Origin: Vreelandella venusta
GTDB lineage: Bacteria > Pseudomonadota > Gammaproteobacteria > Pseudomonadales > Halomonadaceae
Length of the DNA stretch: 64,000 nucleotides
Reading direction: 5' to 3'
Assembly: GCF_007989605.1 (NCBI RefSeq)
Contig: NZ_BJUL01000005.1
Location: forward strand, 1-64,000
The translations under genes were made by a program, and so were the position numbers. The notes beneath the pieces are model-generated. The model was not told the DNA's origin and ran no database searches. It saw only the letters and a program-made list of their open reading frames with translations. Shown here piece by piece: positions 20,201-27,736 of the stretch (the stretch's first letter is position 1; each line of letters opens with the position of its first letter).

Positions 20201-21603
20201 AAAGCATGGTCGCTTTCGCGTAGGAAATTAGCTAGCCCACGGGCATTCGCCGCCAATGCTTCCTGGCTACGTGCGCTAATGCGAACGGGTAGCGCAACAT
20301 CGGGCACTTGGCGGGGGGTAGGTGCTTTTTCGGGGGCACTTTCCAGTATCACGTGAGCGTTGGCGCCACCAAAACCAAAAGAGTTAACGCCAATGACCAA
20401 GCGGCCCTGCTTTTTGAGCGCTTGGGCTTTGGTGACAACGCTAATATTCCACTCATCAAATTTGATGCGTGGATTAAGGTTGCGTATACCAATGGTGGCG
20501 GGCACTTCACGGTGCTGCAGGCTGTACAGTGCTTTAGCAAGCCCGGCAACGCCTGACGCTGTTTCTAAATGCCCCAGGTTGCTTTTTACTGAGCCAATCA
20601 GCAGCGGTGTTTTACGATGCTTGCCGAGTGCTTCACCGATAGCTCGGGTTTCAATGGGGTCGCCAACGGCGGTACCGGTGCCGTGGGCTTCAAGGTAGTC
20701 GATCTCATCCGGCGAAATGCCAGCCTGTTCGTAGGCACGACGCATTAAGTCAATTTGAGCGCTGGGGTTGGGCACCGTCAGGCCAGATTTGTGGCCGTCA
20801 GTGTTCACCGCTGAGCCTGCTACCACGGCCAGGATATTGTCGCCATCGGCCACGGCTTGATCATAATCTTTTAGCAAAAACAGCCCGGCACCCTCAGAGC
20901 GCACGTAACCATTACCGGCTTCATCGAAGACTTGGCAGCGGCCGGTGGGCGAGAGCATGCTGGCTTTAGAGAAAATAATAAAACCATAGGGGTGCAGGTG
21001 CAGGCTGATGCCACCTGCTAGCGCCATATTGGTTTCGCCGCTGCGAATCGATTGGCATGCCTGGTGGAAGGCCACCATGGAAGAGGAGCAGGCGGTATCC
21101 AGCGACATGCTGGGGCCATGTAGATCAAAGACGTAAGAAAGCCGGTTAGAGGCGATACTTGAGGTATTACCTGTCGCGGTCGAGGCATCAATCGCCGCCA
21201 TGTCATCGGCAAGGCGATAGGAATAATCAAGGCTTGCGATGCCAAGGAAAACGCCGCACTGGCTACCGCGCAGGGTGCTGGGCACGATGCCCGCGCTTTC
21301 CATGGCTTCCCAGCTAAGCTCTAACAGCATGCGCTGTTGAGGGTCCATATTTGCCGCTTCACGGGGCGAAATACCGAAAAACTCTGCGTCGAATCCGCTT
21401 ATGTCGCCTAGGCTACCCGCGGCAAAGGTGACGCTGGTGCCGGGATGGCGTTTGTCCGGGTGCTGGAAAGCATCAAGGCTCCAACGGTCGGCGGCCACTT
21501 GGGTGACGAGGTCTTTTTCGGCTTGCAGGTCCTGCCAGAACGTTTCAGGTGTGGTGCCGGGGAAACGATGGGCGGCGCCGATAATGGCAACGCGTTTAGT
21601 CAT
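14287..21603 (-). CDS. Highly reducing type I polyketide synthase, single module KS-AT-DH-(psiMT)-ER-KR-ACP
   Basis: 2438 aa. Domains by motif: KS (active Cys in DTACSSSM near residue 170, His in EAHGTGT near 305 and KSNLGH near 341); AT (GHSVGEVAAAW near 620); DH (HVVGEGAVFPG near 921 and HPGILDSAF near 1081); a 1200-1600 segment resembling a decayed C-methyltransferase (LLEAGPCTPALG in place of the SAM-binding glycine motif); ER (NFRDVMY near 1738, GAAGGVG near 1849); KR (TGGLGGFG near 2050, catalytic YVAAN near 2194); ACP (MGFDSLMG, Ser near 2355). No thioesterase follows. A complete reducing set in one module implies an iterative synthase making a saturated, fatty-acid-like chain. ACP release is probably by the AONS encoded next (4-bp overlap). 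Upstream neighbour overlaps by 4 bp as well. Confidence 0.93.
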   Translation of the reverse strand: MTKRVAIIGAAHRFPGTTPETFWQDLQAEKDLVTQVAADRWSLDAFQHPDKRHPGTSVTFAAGSLGDISGFDAEFFGISPREAANMDPQQRMLLELSWEAMESAGIVPSTLRGSQCGVFLGIASLDYSYRLADDMAAIDASTATGNTSSIASNRLSYVFDLHGPSMSLDTACSSSMVAFHQACQSIRSGETNMALAGGISLHLHPYGFIIFSKASMLSPTGRCQVFDEAGNGYVRSEGAGLFLLKDYDQAVADGDNILAVVAGSAVNTDGHKSGLTVPNPSAQIDLMRRAYEQAGISPDEIDYLEAHGTGTAVGDPIETRAIGEALGKHRKTPLLIGSVKSNLGHLETASGVAGLAKALYSLQHREVPATIGIRNLNPRIKFDEWNISVVTKAQALKKQGRLVIGVNSFGFGGANAHVILESAPEKAPTPRQVPDVALPVRISARSQEALAANARGLANFLRESDHAFYDIAHTLNSHREQHTFGALCFAQTAEAAANALSQFAEGEASSVVTLERLANARGPVFVYDGNGCQWETMGHDLLDSEPAFSDAIDRVDALFQKYGDFSLRDELAGRNQEASSEEGRFERTEIAQPALFALQVALTEWLKSKGIVPTAVFGHSVGEVAAAWASGALTLEDAVKVIYYRSFYQGKTRGLGEMTAVAISAEEIAPWLEKAEFSNISLAGINSPKGITLAGDRDQLSAIEAALSEQSTFAKRLPLDYAFHSPAMDSIKAGVVEALADIRPRATQIPYVSTVTGTISEGTQLDAHYWWLNIREPVLFDNAATVLIEQGYNVFVEVGAHPILRRYLNDSLRQQERSGLVLGTIERHKSGADGLTRCLGQVLLSGLSFDSHHFFPVEGQRVLLPHYAWQRTHLWVQGTNDGQGLLSRYYQHPLLGYPLAQQDHTWESQLDTKRQPWLADHVVGEGAVFPGAGFVELTLAAALQQKDTPLLDIEELEIRAPLLLDGHNGRTMRLTLDPDDGRLAIHSREPATGSEWQLNAVARRMRESRGFLLNRKAPSLPNRAPDYTLAEHLQMAERIGLHYGPAFQAISHGWIEGDSVMGEITLSDSVQSQLDTLHLHPGILDSAFQMFIPLLAQHNEFAAQLAFVPVRVGRIQVNAEAGAPVLARAVMGKRAPHSFTADFELYDAAGNAVAVLSETRFKAIRLNRAHHQHFSYLDVELTPAPLNTAALSLPGHALARLAGLSEAFTAITGQRYAQEVSPLLDSLSEAFAGVNVNAGEDQLAPETIWQLLVQDYPDYFAPIHMVGRLGLHREQLTSGNDTLESLGITAEHLAGINRVLIGESGWQVLAAELGALMEATLATLPTGQRLQLLEAGPCTPALGQRLLEQLANTAIANDAYHYRAITTSDTARHQAEQLQERFPLMDIQPLEEALPTLSNAQKAQLAFISVDVTQPERTRQLIEALPSQLAPGAQVMVIGIQPSRWLDDLLATPGIDQTALEQDNLVEWLAQQGLSISPPIELEENGAYLLHGQYTVTNDSQTQTAAAAYQLIVSDTEHEALAAQLAERLDTANTWLAVSDESPQALLTSALGERQDVPAALNVIDLRGLKGSTTAAQTQRCYTAQQWSLALEASGLEGQGSRVTLWLATQAASTGDDAALWGFGRSLANEAVGHSVTLIDLPDAPSNAALNAFVASLATPDSENELVITLEGERFATRLRTLPAPHPVKQASAAPHQAMTLGFALPGQLRQLQWRPRPLPELGADEVEIRVKATGLNFRDVMYTLGLLSDEAIENGFAGPTLGLEFSGEVLAVGANVQHVVPGQAVVGFGPASFSDRLIASQNAVAPLPEGVSYAAAATIPTTFFTVYYALKHLARLEPGEKVLIHGAAGGVGIAALQIAQWLGADIYATVGSEEKRDFLRLMGEERIYDSRSLTFAEEILEDTQGEGVDVVLNSLAGEAINQNLRALRPFGRFLELGKRDFYENTHIGLRPFRNNLSYFGIDSDQLMKVQPALTQRLFGEMMALFNDGTLSPLPFTAFSHNQVIDAFRYMQQARQIGKVVVTYEQPIAPPRNELLGTGTMTLTADASYLVTGGLGGFGLKTAQWLVSKGARQLILLSRSGPASEEAQAAIAAFEAQGVTVLAAACDITDHDALASVMERAKRELSPLRGIVHAATVIDDGLIRNLDAERIHKVLAPKIDGARHLDTLTQDISLDFFVLYSSATTLFGNPGQANYVAANHWLEAFAARRRAAGLPATCVRWGAIEDVGFLARNTRTRDALQERLGGSALRSDDALKVLEQMLLTPGPSLGVLELEWGALARFLPTAQAPRFNEIARTSDDDGSVDHDDDISALLADLSPEELHSTITDLLRAELASILLIDEEKIDIHRSVYDMGFDSLMGVELMTAIENRLNVQVPVMVLSEASTLHKLAGVLIQKLHQHDNDVEEAPQDALASLAARHGADGLNNEPASTSTTETP

Positions 21604-23270
21604 TCTTGCTCCTGAGGTTCTGGTTCTGCCTTGATCACATCGCTACTTATATCGCGTCCAAACGCTCGTTTAAATAGGTAGACGCCAAGTTCGTTTGCTT
21701 CCAGCGTGCACGACGTGCGCTCAATGGGCGTCTTATCATGCAAATTTCGATCTACTTCCGTTGACCATATCATGTACGGAGTGCTGCTAGCAGGAGGCGA
21801 AAAGTGCCTATATGCGGCAGGCAGTATGGGTACGTGGTCACCGTACCAGCCCAGCAGCCCTGGTCTTATAGCAGAGTTTAGCGCTGCTTTAACGCTTCCG
21901 AGCATTTTATCTGATTCACCTAAATGGTGCAGGTAAACGGCCAAATCACGTAAATGATGCGGTAGTGGCCACGGCGCTGCTGGTAATGTTGACGCTGCCG
22001 TGGCCTTTTCCGGTGCTTCTAAGTGTAAAGGGCCGTGATTCTCCATAGTAATCACAAACACAAAGAGTGGCCTATTATCGTTATCTTCAAGCAGTCGTCC
22101 AACTCTTCGTGCAACGGCTTGGTCGCCAATGTACTGACCATGCTTATCCTGGCTTTCGAATTCGCCAATGTCGATAAACGTCTCAAACCCTAGTTTGGGA
22201 ATAACGCTGTCCCGCATATAGAAGGTAGCGGGATAAGGATGCACACAAACAGTTCGATAGCCTTGGGCTTTAAATGCGCTGGCAATGCTGGGCAGTGTGT
22301 GGCGCGACAGCGTGCGGTAAGGGTTAAATTGGCGTGGCCCCCAGGTATCAGGTGCTATGCCAGTTAAAACAGCACATTCGGTGCGCACTGTGTTTGCGCC
22401 CCATGCGGGCACATTCAGTGCTCCCTGCACAACAGCTTCCTTGCAGGTAGCATCATAATTCGGCAGTAAGTCAGCGGCAATCTCGCTACACCATGGGCGA
22501 GGATCAAAAAACGACTCGCTTTGTACCAGTACAACGTTTGGCTTGGCCGCATCGGCGTCTAGCTCAAGGCTGTGCTGATCAAGTGACTGATGTTGAGCAA
22601 GTGGCTGAAAGGGCGATGCATCGGCTGTGGGCGGTTGTGAGCGCATCAGGGCGATGCCGTATGCCCACAGGCTGGAAAATAGCCCCAGTCGATCTAGGTC
22701 AGTGGTCGGGTTAAGCGTAATAGACGGTAGCTTGCGCCACCCCAGCCAAACGAGCAGCGTACCGGTTGCTATCAGCATTAGGCTATTCACTAGAAACGCC
22801 GTGCCACCCCATTGGCCGATTAGCGATGGTTCAAAAACCAAAAAGCTCCCAATGGCAACCGCACCGGCGCTGCTGGCGGCAATGGCGAGACCAATGCCGA
22901 AAAAAGGCACATACAGGCGCGGGTGCAAAATAGCATCCCAAAAGTATTCAAAATCGTGGCAGATAAAAGGTTCGTTCAGCGTGCGTGATTTAGTATTGCT
23001 GGACTGCACGACCACGAGCTGCAGCGATAAGATGAAAACAACAGCAAACCAAGGGCGTAGCAGAAGCAGCATAAAGGCGCCAAACAGCAGTAACCAGCTA
23101 CCAAAGTGCAGCGTATTTGCCGCTATGCCACGTTTCCAAAACGGTTGTGGGCGAGGGCTCAGCAGTGCCTCGAATAGCATACTACCTAACAAGCCTACTA
23201 ACAGTGGGCTAAGAAACGTGGATGATAGAAAGAACGCCACGCTACGCGCCCCCGGTATGATTAAAGCCAA
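21600..23270 (-). CDS. Membrane phosphoglycerol/phosphoethanolamine transferase-like protein (LTA synthase/sulfatase superfamily)
   Basis: Up to 556 aa with about five N-terminal membrane segments (residues 10-30, 45-75, 115-135, 145-170 and nearby), then a periplasmic alkaline-phosphatase-fold domain. That domain starts NVVLVQSESFFDPR (metal Glu region) and contains NTVRTECAVLTG with a Thr in the position of the LtaS/OpgB nucleophile. It ends with YGDHVPIL (metal Asp-His). LtaS and OpgB move phosphoglycerol from phosphatidylglycerol to an acceptor; related enzymes move phosphoethanolamine. The frame opens with TTG at 23270, overlapping the SDR gene by 29 bp. A GTG at 23240, one base after the SDR stop, is an equally good start (546 aa). 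Its place between the SDR and PKS genes suggests it modifies the lipid made there. Confidence 0.8.
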   Translation of the reverse strand: MALIIPGARSVAFFLSSTFLSPLLVGLLGSMLFEALLSPRPQPFWKRGIAANTLHFGSWLLLFGAFMLLLLRPWFAVVFILSLQLVVVQSSNTKSRTLNEPFICHDFEYFWDAILHPRLYVPFFGIGLAIAASSAGAVAIGSFLVFEPSLIGQWGGTAFLVNSLMLIATGTLLVWLGWRKLPSITLNPTTDLDRLGLFSSLWAYGIALMRSQPPTADASPFQPLAQHQSLDQHSLELDADAAKPNVVLVQSESFFDPRPWCSEIAADLLPNYDATCKEAVVQGALNVPAWGANTVRTECAVLTGIAPDTWGPRQFNPYRTLSRHTLPSIASAFKAQGYRTVCVHPYPATFYMRDSVIPKLGFETFIDIGEFESQDKHGQYIGDQAVARRVGRLLEDNDNRPLFVFVITMENHGPLHLEAPEKATAASTLPAAPWPLPHHLRDLAVYLHHLGESDKMLGSVKAALNSAIRPGLLGWYGDHVPILPAAYRHFSPPASSTPYMIWSTEVDRNLHDKTPIERTSCTLEANELGVYLFKRAFGRDISSDVIKAEPEPQEQE

Positions 23271-24057
23271 GACGTTTGATAAGCCATTGAGAAATGTTCG
23301 CCGGTAGCACGGCTAGCCACCAAGTACCGAAATTCAGCGGGAAGGGAAAGCTAATGCGAGCGCGGTTAGCGGCGATGCCTCGTTGTATGGCGTGAGCGGC
23401 TCGCTCTGGCGGCCACTCCCAAGGCTTCGGGCCGGGCATGGCGTTGCACATGGCGGAAGTAACATAGCCAGGCATTACCACGGTCACACCAATGCCGTGG
23501 GGTTCAAGCAAGCCTCTTAAGCCCTCTCCGTAGGCTTTAATACCTGCCTTGCTAGCGCTGTAGCTTGGCGTTGTTGGTAGCCCATGCCAGGCCGCTAACG
23601 AGCTAATAAACACCAATTGACCGCTGCCCCGTGCTTGCATAGCAGGAACTAGCCGCTGCGCCATTGCAATGGGGGTTTTCAAGTTGACATCGAGCAGCGC
23701 CTGAACCTCGTCCCAAGGTTCTAGCGTGCTTGCGCTGGGATGAGTATTGACCCCCGCATTGGCAATCACAATATCTGGAACGTGCTCGGCACATAGCGTA
23801 TCGAGCCAGTCGTTGAGCTCGTTCTGGTCGGTTAAGCTGGCTGATGACAACGTCACCTGTGCACCTTTTTCGCGACATGCCATCGCCAAGCCTTCAAGCG
23901 CCTGCTGATTGCGGCCGTGTAGCACCAAGTGCGTAGCCGGAGCTGCATAAGCACGGGCCAGCGCCCCGCCTATTGCGCCAGTGGCACCGGTGATCAGCAC
24001 GCAGCGGGAGGCATTAGCAGGGCAAGAGGTCGTTACACCGTTCGCAGCAACGTTCAC
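23242..24057 (-). CDS. Short-chain dehydrogenase/reductase, possible 3-keto-sphinganine-type reductase
   Basis: 271 aa from a GTG at 24057 that overlaps the kpsS stop (GTGA), with GGAG about 9 bases upstream. A longer frame from 24303 lies wholly inside kpsS and is rejected. Classical SDR: cofactor motif TGATGAIGG near the N terminus, NAG (IANAGVN), catalytic Ser in FISSLAAW and YSASK (Tyr-x3-Lys). The C-terminal tail (WWLAVLPANISQWLIKRL) is hydrophobic and may touch the membrane, as in ketosphinganine reductases. In this operon the obvious substrate is the amino ketone from the AONS, to be reduced to an amino alcohol. That substrate is inferred from context; the protein alone only says SDR. 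Confidence 0.85.
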   Translation of the reverse strand: MNVAANGVTTSCPANASRCVLITGATGAIGGALARAYAAPATHLVLHGRNQQALEGLAMACREKGAQVTLSSASLTDQNELNDWLDTLCAEHVPDIVIANAGVNTHPSASTLEPWDEVQALLDVNLKTPIAMAQRLVPAMQARGSGQLVFISSLAAWHGLPTTPSYSASKAGIKAYGEGLRGLLEPHGIGVTVVMPGYVTSAMCNAMPGPKPWEWPPERAAHAIQRGIAANRARISFPFPLNFGTWWLAVLPANISQWLIKRLGFNHTGGA

Positions 24058-25304
24058 AGCAACGTCTCCAGGGGTGAAGGGCAGGCTTCTAGTATACGCG
24101 CTGCGTTGTTCACCGCTAAATCGATACTGGGTTGGCAGTAAAAACCACCGTTGATTTGCGTAGTGTGCATCACCGTATTGCGAAAATAGCCAAACAGCGC
24201 TTGGCTGGGCAGCGGTGGTTGGTGCCAAAACTCGTCTAGCGAGCCTTCGTAGGTGAGGCCCGCTAAATTGTAGATGGGGTCGCTGAGGGCAAAGGTAGGG
24301 CACTGCTTTTCAAGGGACACAATGCCGACCGTGCTGTTCACTGTGACGGTGCCTGCGGCGTGTTTAAGCAATGGGTTGAGATTGCCTGATTCCAGGTAAA
24401 CGATGCGCCCATGTAGGCCGTAAAAATCTTCCAGCCGTTTAATGATGTTCGGGTAATTAACCAGCCCCATATCCAGCGGGTGGTTTTTGATACATAACAG
24501 CGCATCGCTAGGGGCGTTTAGCGCAAATGACCCCATAACGTGATCCATCACCTCTTCCATATTGGCATAAGGTGAGTGGTCACGAATCTGTGCATCGGTG
24601 TTGAGCTGCAACGGCAACATAAAATAAGGCTTGCCGCCTTCGATAAGGTTTTTTATCCGCGTAGCATCACGCCTTTTCCAGTACTTAAGTAAAGTGAAGC
24701 GTTTGGCGTAGCCCGCATACTCCACCGGCGCAGTGATAGGCGCATGGTTACGATAGTGGGGAGCCACCAAGGGGTTCGCTAACCCCGCTAGGTGGTAGCA
24801 CATGTCGTGAGCGGCACGGATTTTAAAAGACGAACGAAAGCGAACCGGGGCAGGGAGCTTGGGCAGCGCTTTGCCTGTTTCAAAAAACCACTTGGGATCT
24901 CGGGGCAGTAGCGAGTGGCCATTAACACCCTCGCGTTCAAGAGTAACCCAAAAAGGGCGAAAGTAGCCTTCTTCAAAAACGTGGGTACGAATGCCAGCCG
25001 CGGGTGCTAAGTCAACCGCTGGGCGGTGAATCGGACGCCGGTCACCAAATAGCACCTGATCGGTAATGCTGTAACGCTGCCACAACGACTGGATATAAGC
25101 CGGTAGCTCGCTTAGTGGGCCACGAAACAAATGGTTTTGGCTGTGGGTGCGCTGCCAGTAGGCGATATCGCCAGCGTTGAAGTTAACCTTTACCACGCGA
25201 TGGCCATCGTCGGTTAGCCGACGGGCAAGACGCTGGTAAAAGGGCGAGCAGACGCCTTGGAGAAATAAGAATGCACGCTTTTGCTTCAACTTAATGACTT
25301 CCAA
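24054..25304 (-). CDS. kpsS: Capsule polysaccharide linker glycosyltransferase KpsS-like (beta-Kdo transferase)
   Basis: About 416 aa. The N terminus carries the family opening FLFLQGVCSPFYQRLARRL. Later blocks include VFEEGYFRPFWVTLEREGVNG, CIKNHPLDMG and GTVTVNSTVGIVSLE. KpsS starts the poly-Kdo linker of group 2 capsules by adding Kdo to the glycerol of lysophosphatidylglycerol at the inner face of the inner membrane. The frame starts at a TTG (25304) overlapping the kpsC stop by 14 bp; another TTG at 25289 is possible, so the exact start is uncertain. It overlaps the SDR gene by 4 bp. No kpsM, kpsT, kpsE, kpsD, kpsF or kpsU is in the window. Confidence 0.88.
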   Translation of the reverse strand: MEVIKLKQKRAFLFLQGVCSPFYQRLARRLTDDGHRVVKVNFNAGDIAYWQRTHSQNHLFRGPLSELPAYIQSLWQRYSITDQVLFGDRRPIHRPAVDLAPAAGIRTHVFEEGYFRPFWVTLEREGVNGHSLLPRDPKWFFETGKALPKLPAPVRFRSSFKIRAAHDMCYHLAGLANPLVAPHYRNHAPITAPVEYAGYAKRFTLLKYWKRRDATRIKNLIEGGKPYFMLPLQLNTDAQIRDHSPYANMEEVMDHVMGSFALNAPSDALLCIKNHPLDMGLVNYPNIIKRLEDFYGLHGRIVYLESGNLNPLLKHAAGTVTVNSTVGIVSLEKQCPTFALSDPIYNLAGLTYEGSLDEFWHQPPLPSQALFGYFRNTVMHTTQINGGFYCQPSIDLAVNNAARILEACPSPLETLL

Positions 25305-27411
25305 TGAATAAGTTACGATAGCAGCGATATAGCCGCTGCTTCCATGTAAGCATATGTTTTTGAGACTTAACTTTTTCTAATTTAGCCTGCTCCAGCAGGC
25401 TGACTACTGTTTCAGCATTACACAGTTGCCGAGAGCCGGGATCGACGTAGCTTGGGTATAGAAGCAGTGTTCCTGCGACTAGCGCATCCAGCGACAGCAC
25501 ACGGTTGCGTCGCGAACACTGCATAGCATCCTGGGTTAGCCCCCAGCCAGCGTAAAACGGCAGGCCATAGGTGTATACTTGGCGTCGACGAAGTAGCGCT
25601 TCAAAGCCAGTCAGCGAACTCATGGTATGCACGGCATCAACGCGTGCTAACAACACGGTGATATCGATAGAACTAGCGTCGAGATCATACAGGCGTTTGG
25701 CGTTGGTATCGAGTGCTCCGACACGCGCGCCGGAAATCACATCAGGGTGGGCTTTGTAAACAATAAAAGCATCGGGGTTGCTGTCCCGCACGGCTTTTAA
25801 CAGTGCACTGTTGGTACTTATCTCTGGCGAACCTGTTGCAATCGACGCATCGCTTTCCACTTGGCCTGGCACTAAAATAATGTGTTTGTTGGCGGGTAGT
25901 TCAATGGCTTCTTTGCCCGGTACATTATATTTGGAAAGCTTCAATGCGACCAATCGTTCGCGCAATCGTTCCGCTCGCTCTAACAAGTCATCGCTGAAAT
26001 CAGCGGTATTCAGCAACGTTTCTAGCTCGCTGGGCTGGCTGGGATCGTAGTAGATGCCCTGTCGATCAATGACCAAAGAGAGCGGCTGAGCGAGATCCAC
26101 CCCTAAACCTACGGAGCGTATAAAGCCGTCTTCCATTCGCCATAACGCCGCTATATGGTCACGGTGGCGGGCTTTAAAGTCATCGTTAATACGACTGGAC
26201 CACACCAGTAAATTGGGTTTTTCAACATCCGCTGAGAAAGCGACTGGCAGCTCTTTTTGATAATTGACTTTTGCCGCTGGGCCCAGGAAGTGGCCAATGA
26301 AGCGCTTCTTCCATGAAGAGAAGCCACAGGCTAACCACTCACCACGCAGGCGCTCTTGCTGGCGCTTTTGATCGGCAATCAGGGCAATCGTTTCTTCCAG
26401 CGTTGTGGCCTTGCCCGTGTAGGGATTGGCATATCGGGGGTAACGAAGATAGGCGGCGGCAAATACCTCTTCCAAGCGCCGAGAGGCTTGTCTTCGTGTA
26501 CAGCTAAGCTGATCGTGCGTTAACCCCCATCCTGCATAGAAGGGCAGGCCAAAGCAGTGTACTTGCTTACCTGCCATCAAGGCTTCGAAGCCTAACTGGC
26601 TAGTGACGACATAAACGGTTTGAACTCGGTCAAACAGTGCCCAAGGGTTAATGTTATCGCTGATGATATGGCAGCGAGGGTTATCGTGAGCGTCTGCGAG
26701 ATGCCCGAGCTTTTTGCCTGCGATAACATCAGGGTGTACTTTAACCAAAACATCGGCATCAGGATGATTGGTTAAAGCGCAGGCTAACATTTGCCGAAAA
26801 CTGTCTGCGTTAGCGCCGCCATAGTGAATAGAGGCATCGCCTGCCGTTTGATCCACCACCAACACGCTGTCAGCCCTAGCATTGTCAGCTCTAGCATTGT
26901 CAGCCCTAGCATTGTCAGCCCTAGCACCGTCAGTCTTAACACTGCCAGCTTCAACCGCGCTGCTTCTAGCAACGGGAAGCGGGTAATCAGGCGCGTGGTT
27001 GTATTTCGATAGGCGATAACGTGATAGTTGCTCAATGCAGCGCCTGGCCTGGGCAAGCTCTTCGGCGTCAAAGGTGGCATGATTGAGCCAGTTTTCTAAA
27101 TCACTAGGGCGAGAGGCGTCATAATAGATACCCGTGTAATCAACGACTATGCTATGAGGCTGATAGCCTTCGACGCCTAATCCTAAAGAACGAAGAAAGC
27201 CATCCTCAAGAGCGACATACGGTAAGCGATGACGGGCGGCATAATGGCGAGCACCCTCACTCGTGGGCTTGAGCCCCCAGCCAATAACCGCACTCGGTTT
27301 AGAACTCAGTGGCCTAATGCGTGAAAAATGCGAATATTCGGGCAAAAAAGAAGCAAGCGCGTTGATCTTGGTAATACCGGGAGATGTATAGCCTGCCGTT
27401 AGTTTTGCCAT
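25291..27411 (-). CDS. kpsC: Capsule polysaccharide linker glycosyltransferase KpsC-like (dual Kdo transferase)
   Basis: 706 aa with two homologous halves, each holding the hallmark LEDGFLRSLGLG (about residue 70) or MEDGFIRSVGLG (about residue 430), followed by GIYYDASRPS or GIYYDPSQPS. Each half ends with a VKVHPDV/YKAHPDV block and GLPFYAGWGLT. KpsC extends the linker with alternating Kdo residues. First gene of the operon; translation starts at the ATG at 27411. Odd feature: between the first-half core and the HPDV block is a low-complexity insert of repeated NARAD pentads (about residues 153-182), encoded by a 15-bp tandem repeat. The insert is probably a surface loop. Confidence 0.9.
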   Translation of the reverse strand: MAKLTAGYTSPGITKINALASFLPEYSHFSRIRPLSSKPSAVIGWGLKPTSEGARHYAARHRLPYVALEDGFLRSLGLGVEGYQPHSIVVDYTGIYYDASRPSDLENWLNHATFDAEELAQARRCIEQLSRYRLSKYNHAPDYPLPVARSSAVEAGSVKTDGARADNARADNARADNARADSVLVVDQTAGDASIHYGGANADSFRQMLACALTNHPDADVLVKVHPDVIAGKKLGHLADAHDNPRCHIISDNINPWALFDRVQTVYVVTSQLGFEALMAGKQVHCFGLPFYAGWGLTHDQLSCTRRQASRRLEEVFAAAYLRYPRYANPYTGKATTLEETIALIADQKRQQERLRGEWLACGFSSWKKRFIGHFLGPAAKVNYQKELPVAFSADVEKPNLLVWSSRINDDFKARHRDHIAALWRMEDGFIRSVGLGVDLAQPLSLVIDRQGIYYDPSQPSELETLLNTADFSDDLLERAERLRERLVALKLSKYNVPGKEAIELPANKHIILVPGQVESDASIATGSPEISTNSALLKAVRDSNPDAFIVYKAHPDVISGARVGALDTNAKRLYDLDASSIDITVLLARVDAVHTMSSLTGFEALLRRRQVYTYGLPFYAGWGLTQDAMQCSRRNRVLSLDALVAGTLLLYPSYVDPGSRQLCNAETVVSLLEQAKLEKVKSQKHMLTWKQRLYRCYRNLFIGSH
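26866..26955 (-). repeat. 15-bp tandem repeat, about six units, inside kpsC
   Basis: Units at 26866, 26881, 26896, 26911, 26926 and 26941; the central ones are ATTGTCAGCCCTAGC on the plus strand and the outer ones are degenerate. They encode the NARAD-type pentads of the kpsC insert. In-frame length variation is expected. Confidence 0.88.
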
Positions 27412-27736
27412 GAAAGAGCCGAAATAGTGTCAAAAACATGCGTAAATATAAACGCAAACATTTAAAGCGGCGAACATACGTGAAAAGGTCTAGGTTATCA
27501 ATTAAGCCTAAAGTGGTCTTACGGTAAGAGGGTTTGCTGTTACACAATGATACATATCAAAGGTGCAATCACGTTGAATTTCACCAACGCGCACTTCTTC
27601 CTCTATTTTGTTAAGTTGTCGGTTTATGGCGCAATTGGGACTGGCTCATTGGACGAGCAAGTAGCAAACGTTAATAACAAGGTGGTGATTGGTGCGTCTG
27701 GCTGCTGCCTGCAAAAGATTGATATTTAGGAAGTCG
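27412..27736. promoter_or_regulatory. Divergent intergenic region between the PKS/Kps operon and the diguanylate cyclase
   Basis: 325 bp containing both promoters. A search by eye of the minus strand for an RfaH ops element or a JUMPstart-like sequence found none. No complete reading frame with family likeness is present. I could not place a clear promoter pair. Confidence 0.35.

Noticed and set aside
21240..21275. Possible RfaH ops element on the minus strand (GCGGTAGCC-like) inside the PKS gene
   Set aside because: Two mismatches to the ops core and located deep in coding sequence, far from the operon leader; likely coincidence of codons.
22627..23307. 226-aa plus-strand open frame opposite the LTA-synthase-like gene
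   Set aside because: The opposite strand has clear membrane and phosphatase-fold motifs; this frame has none.
26866..26955. Short repeat array considered as CRISPR
   Set aside because: 15-bp direct units without spacers, in frame within kpsC; a minisatellite. The other arrays (5340, 7793, 53711) also lack spacers, and no cas genes are present.
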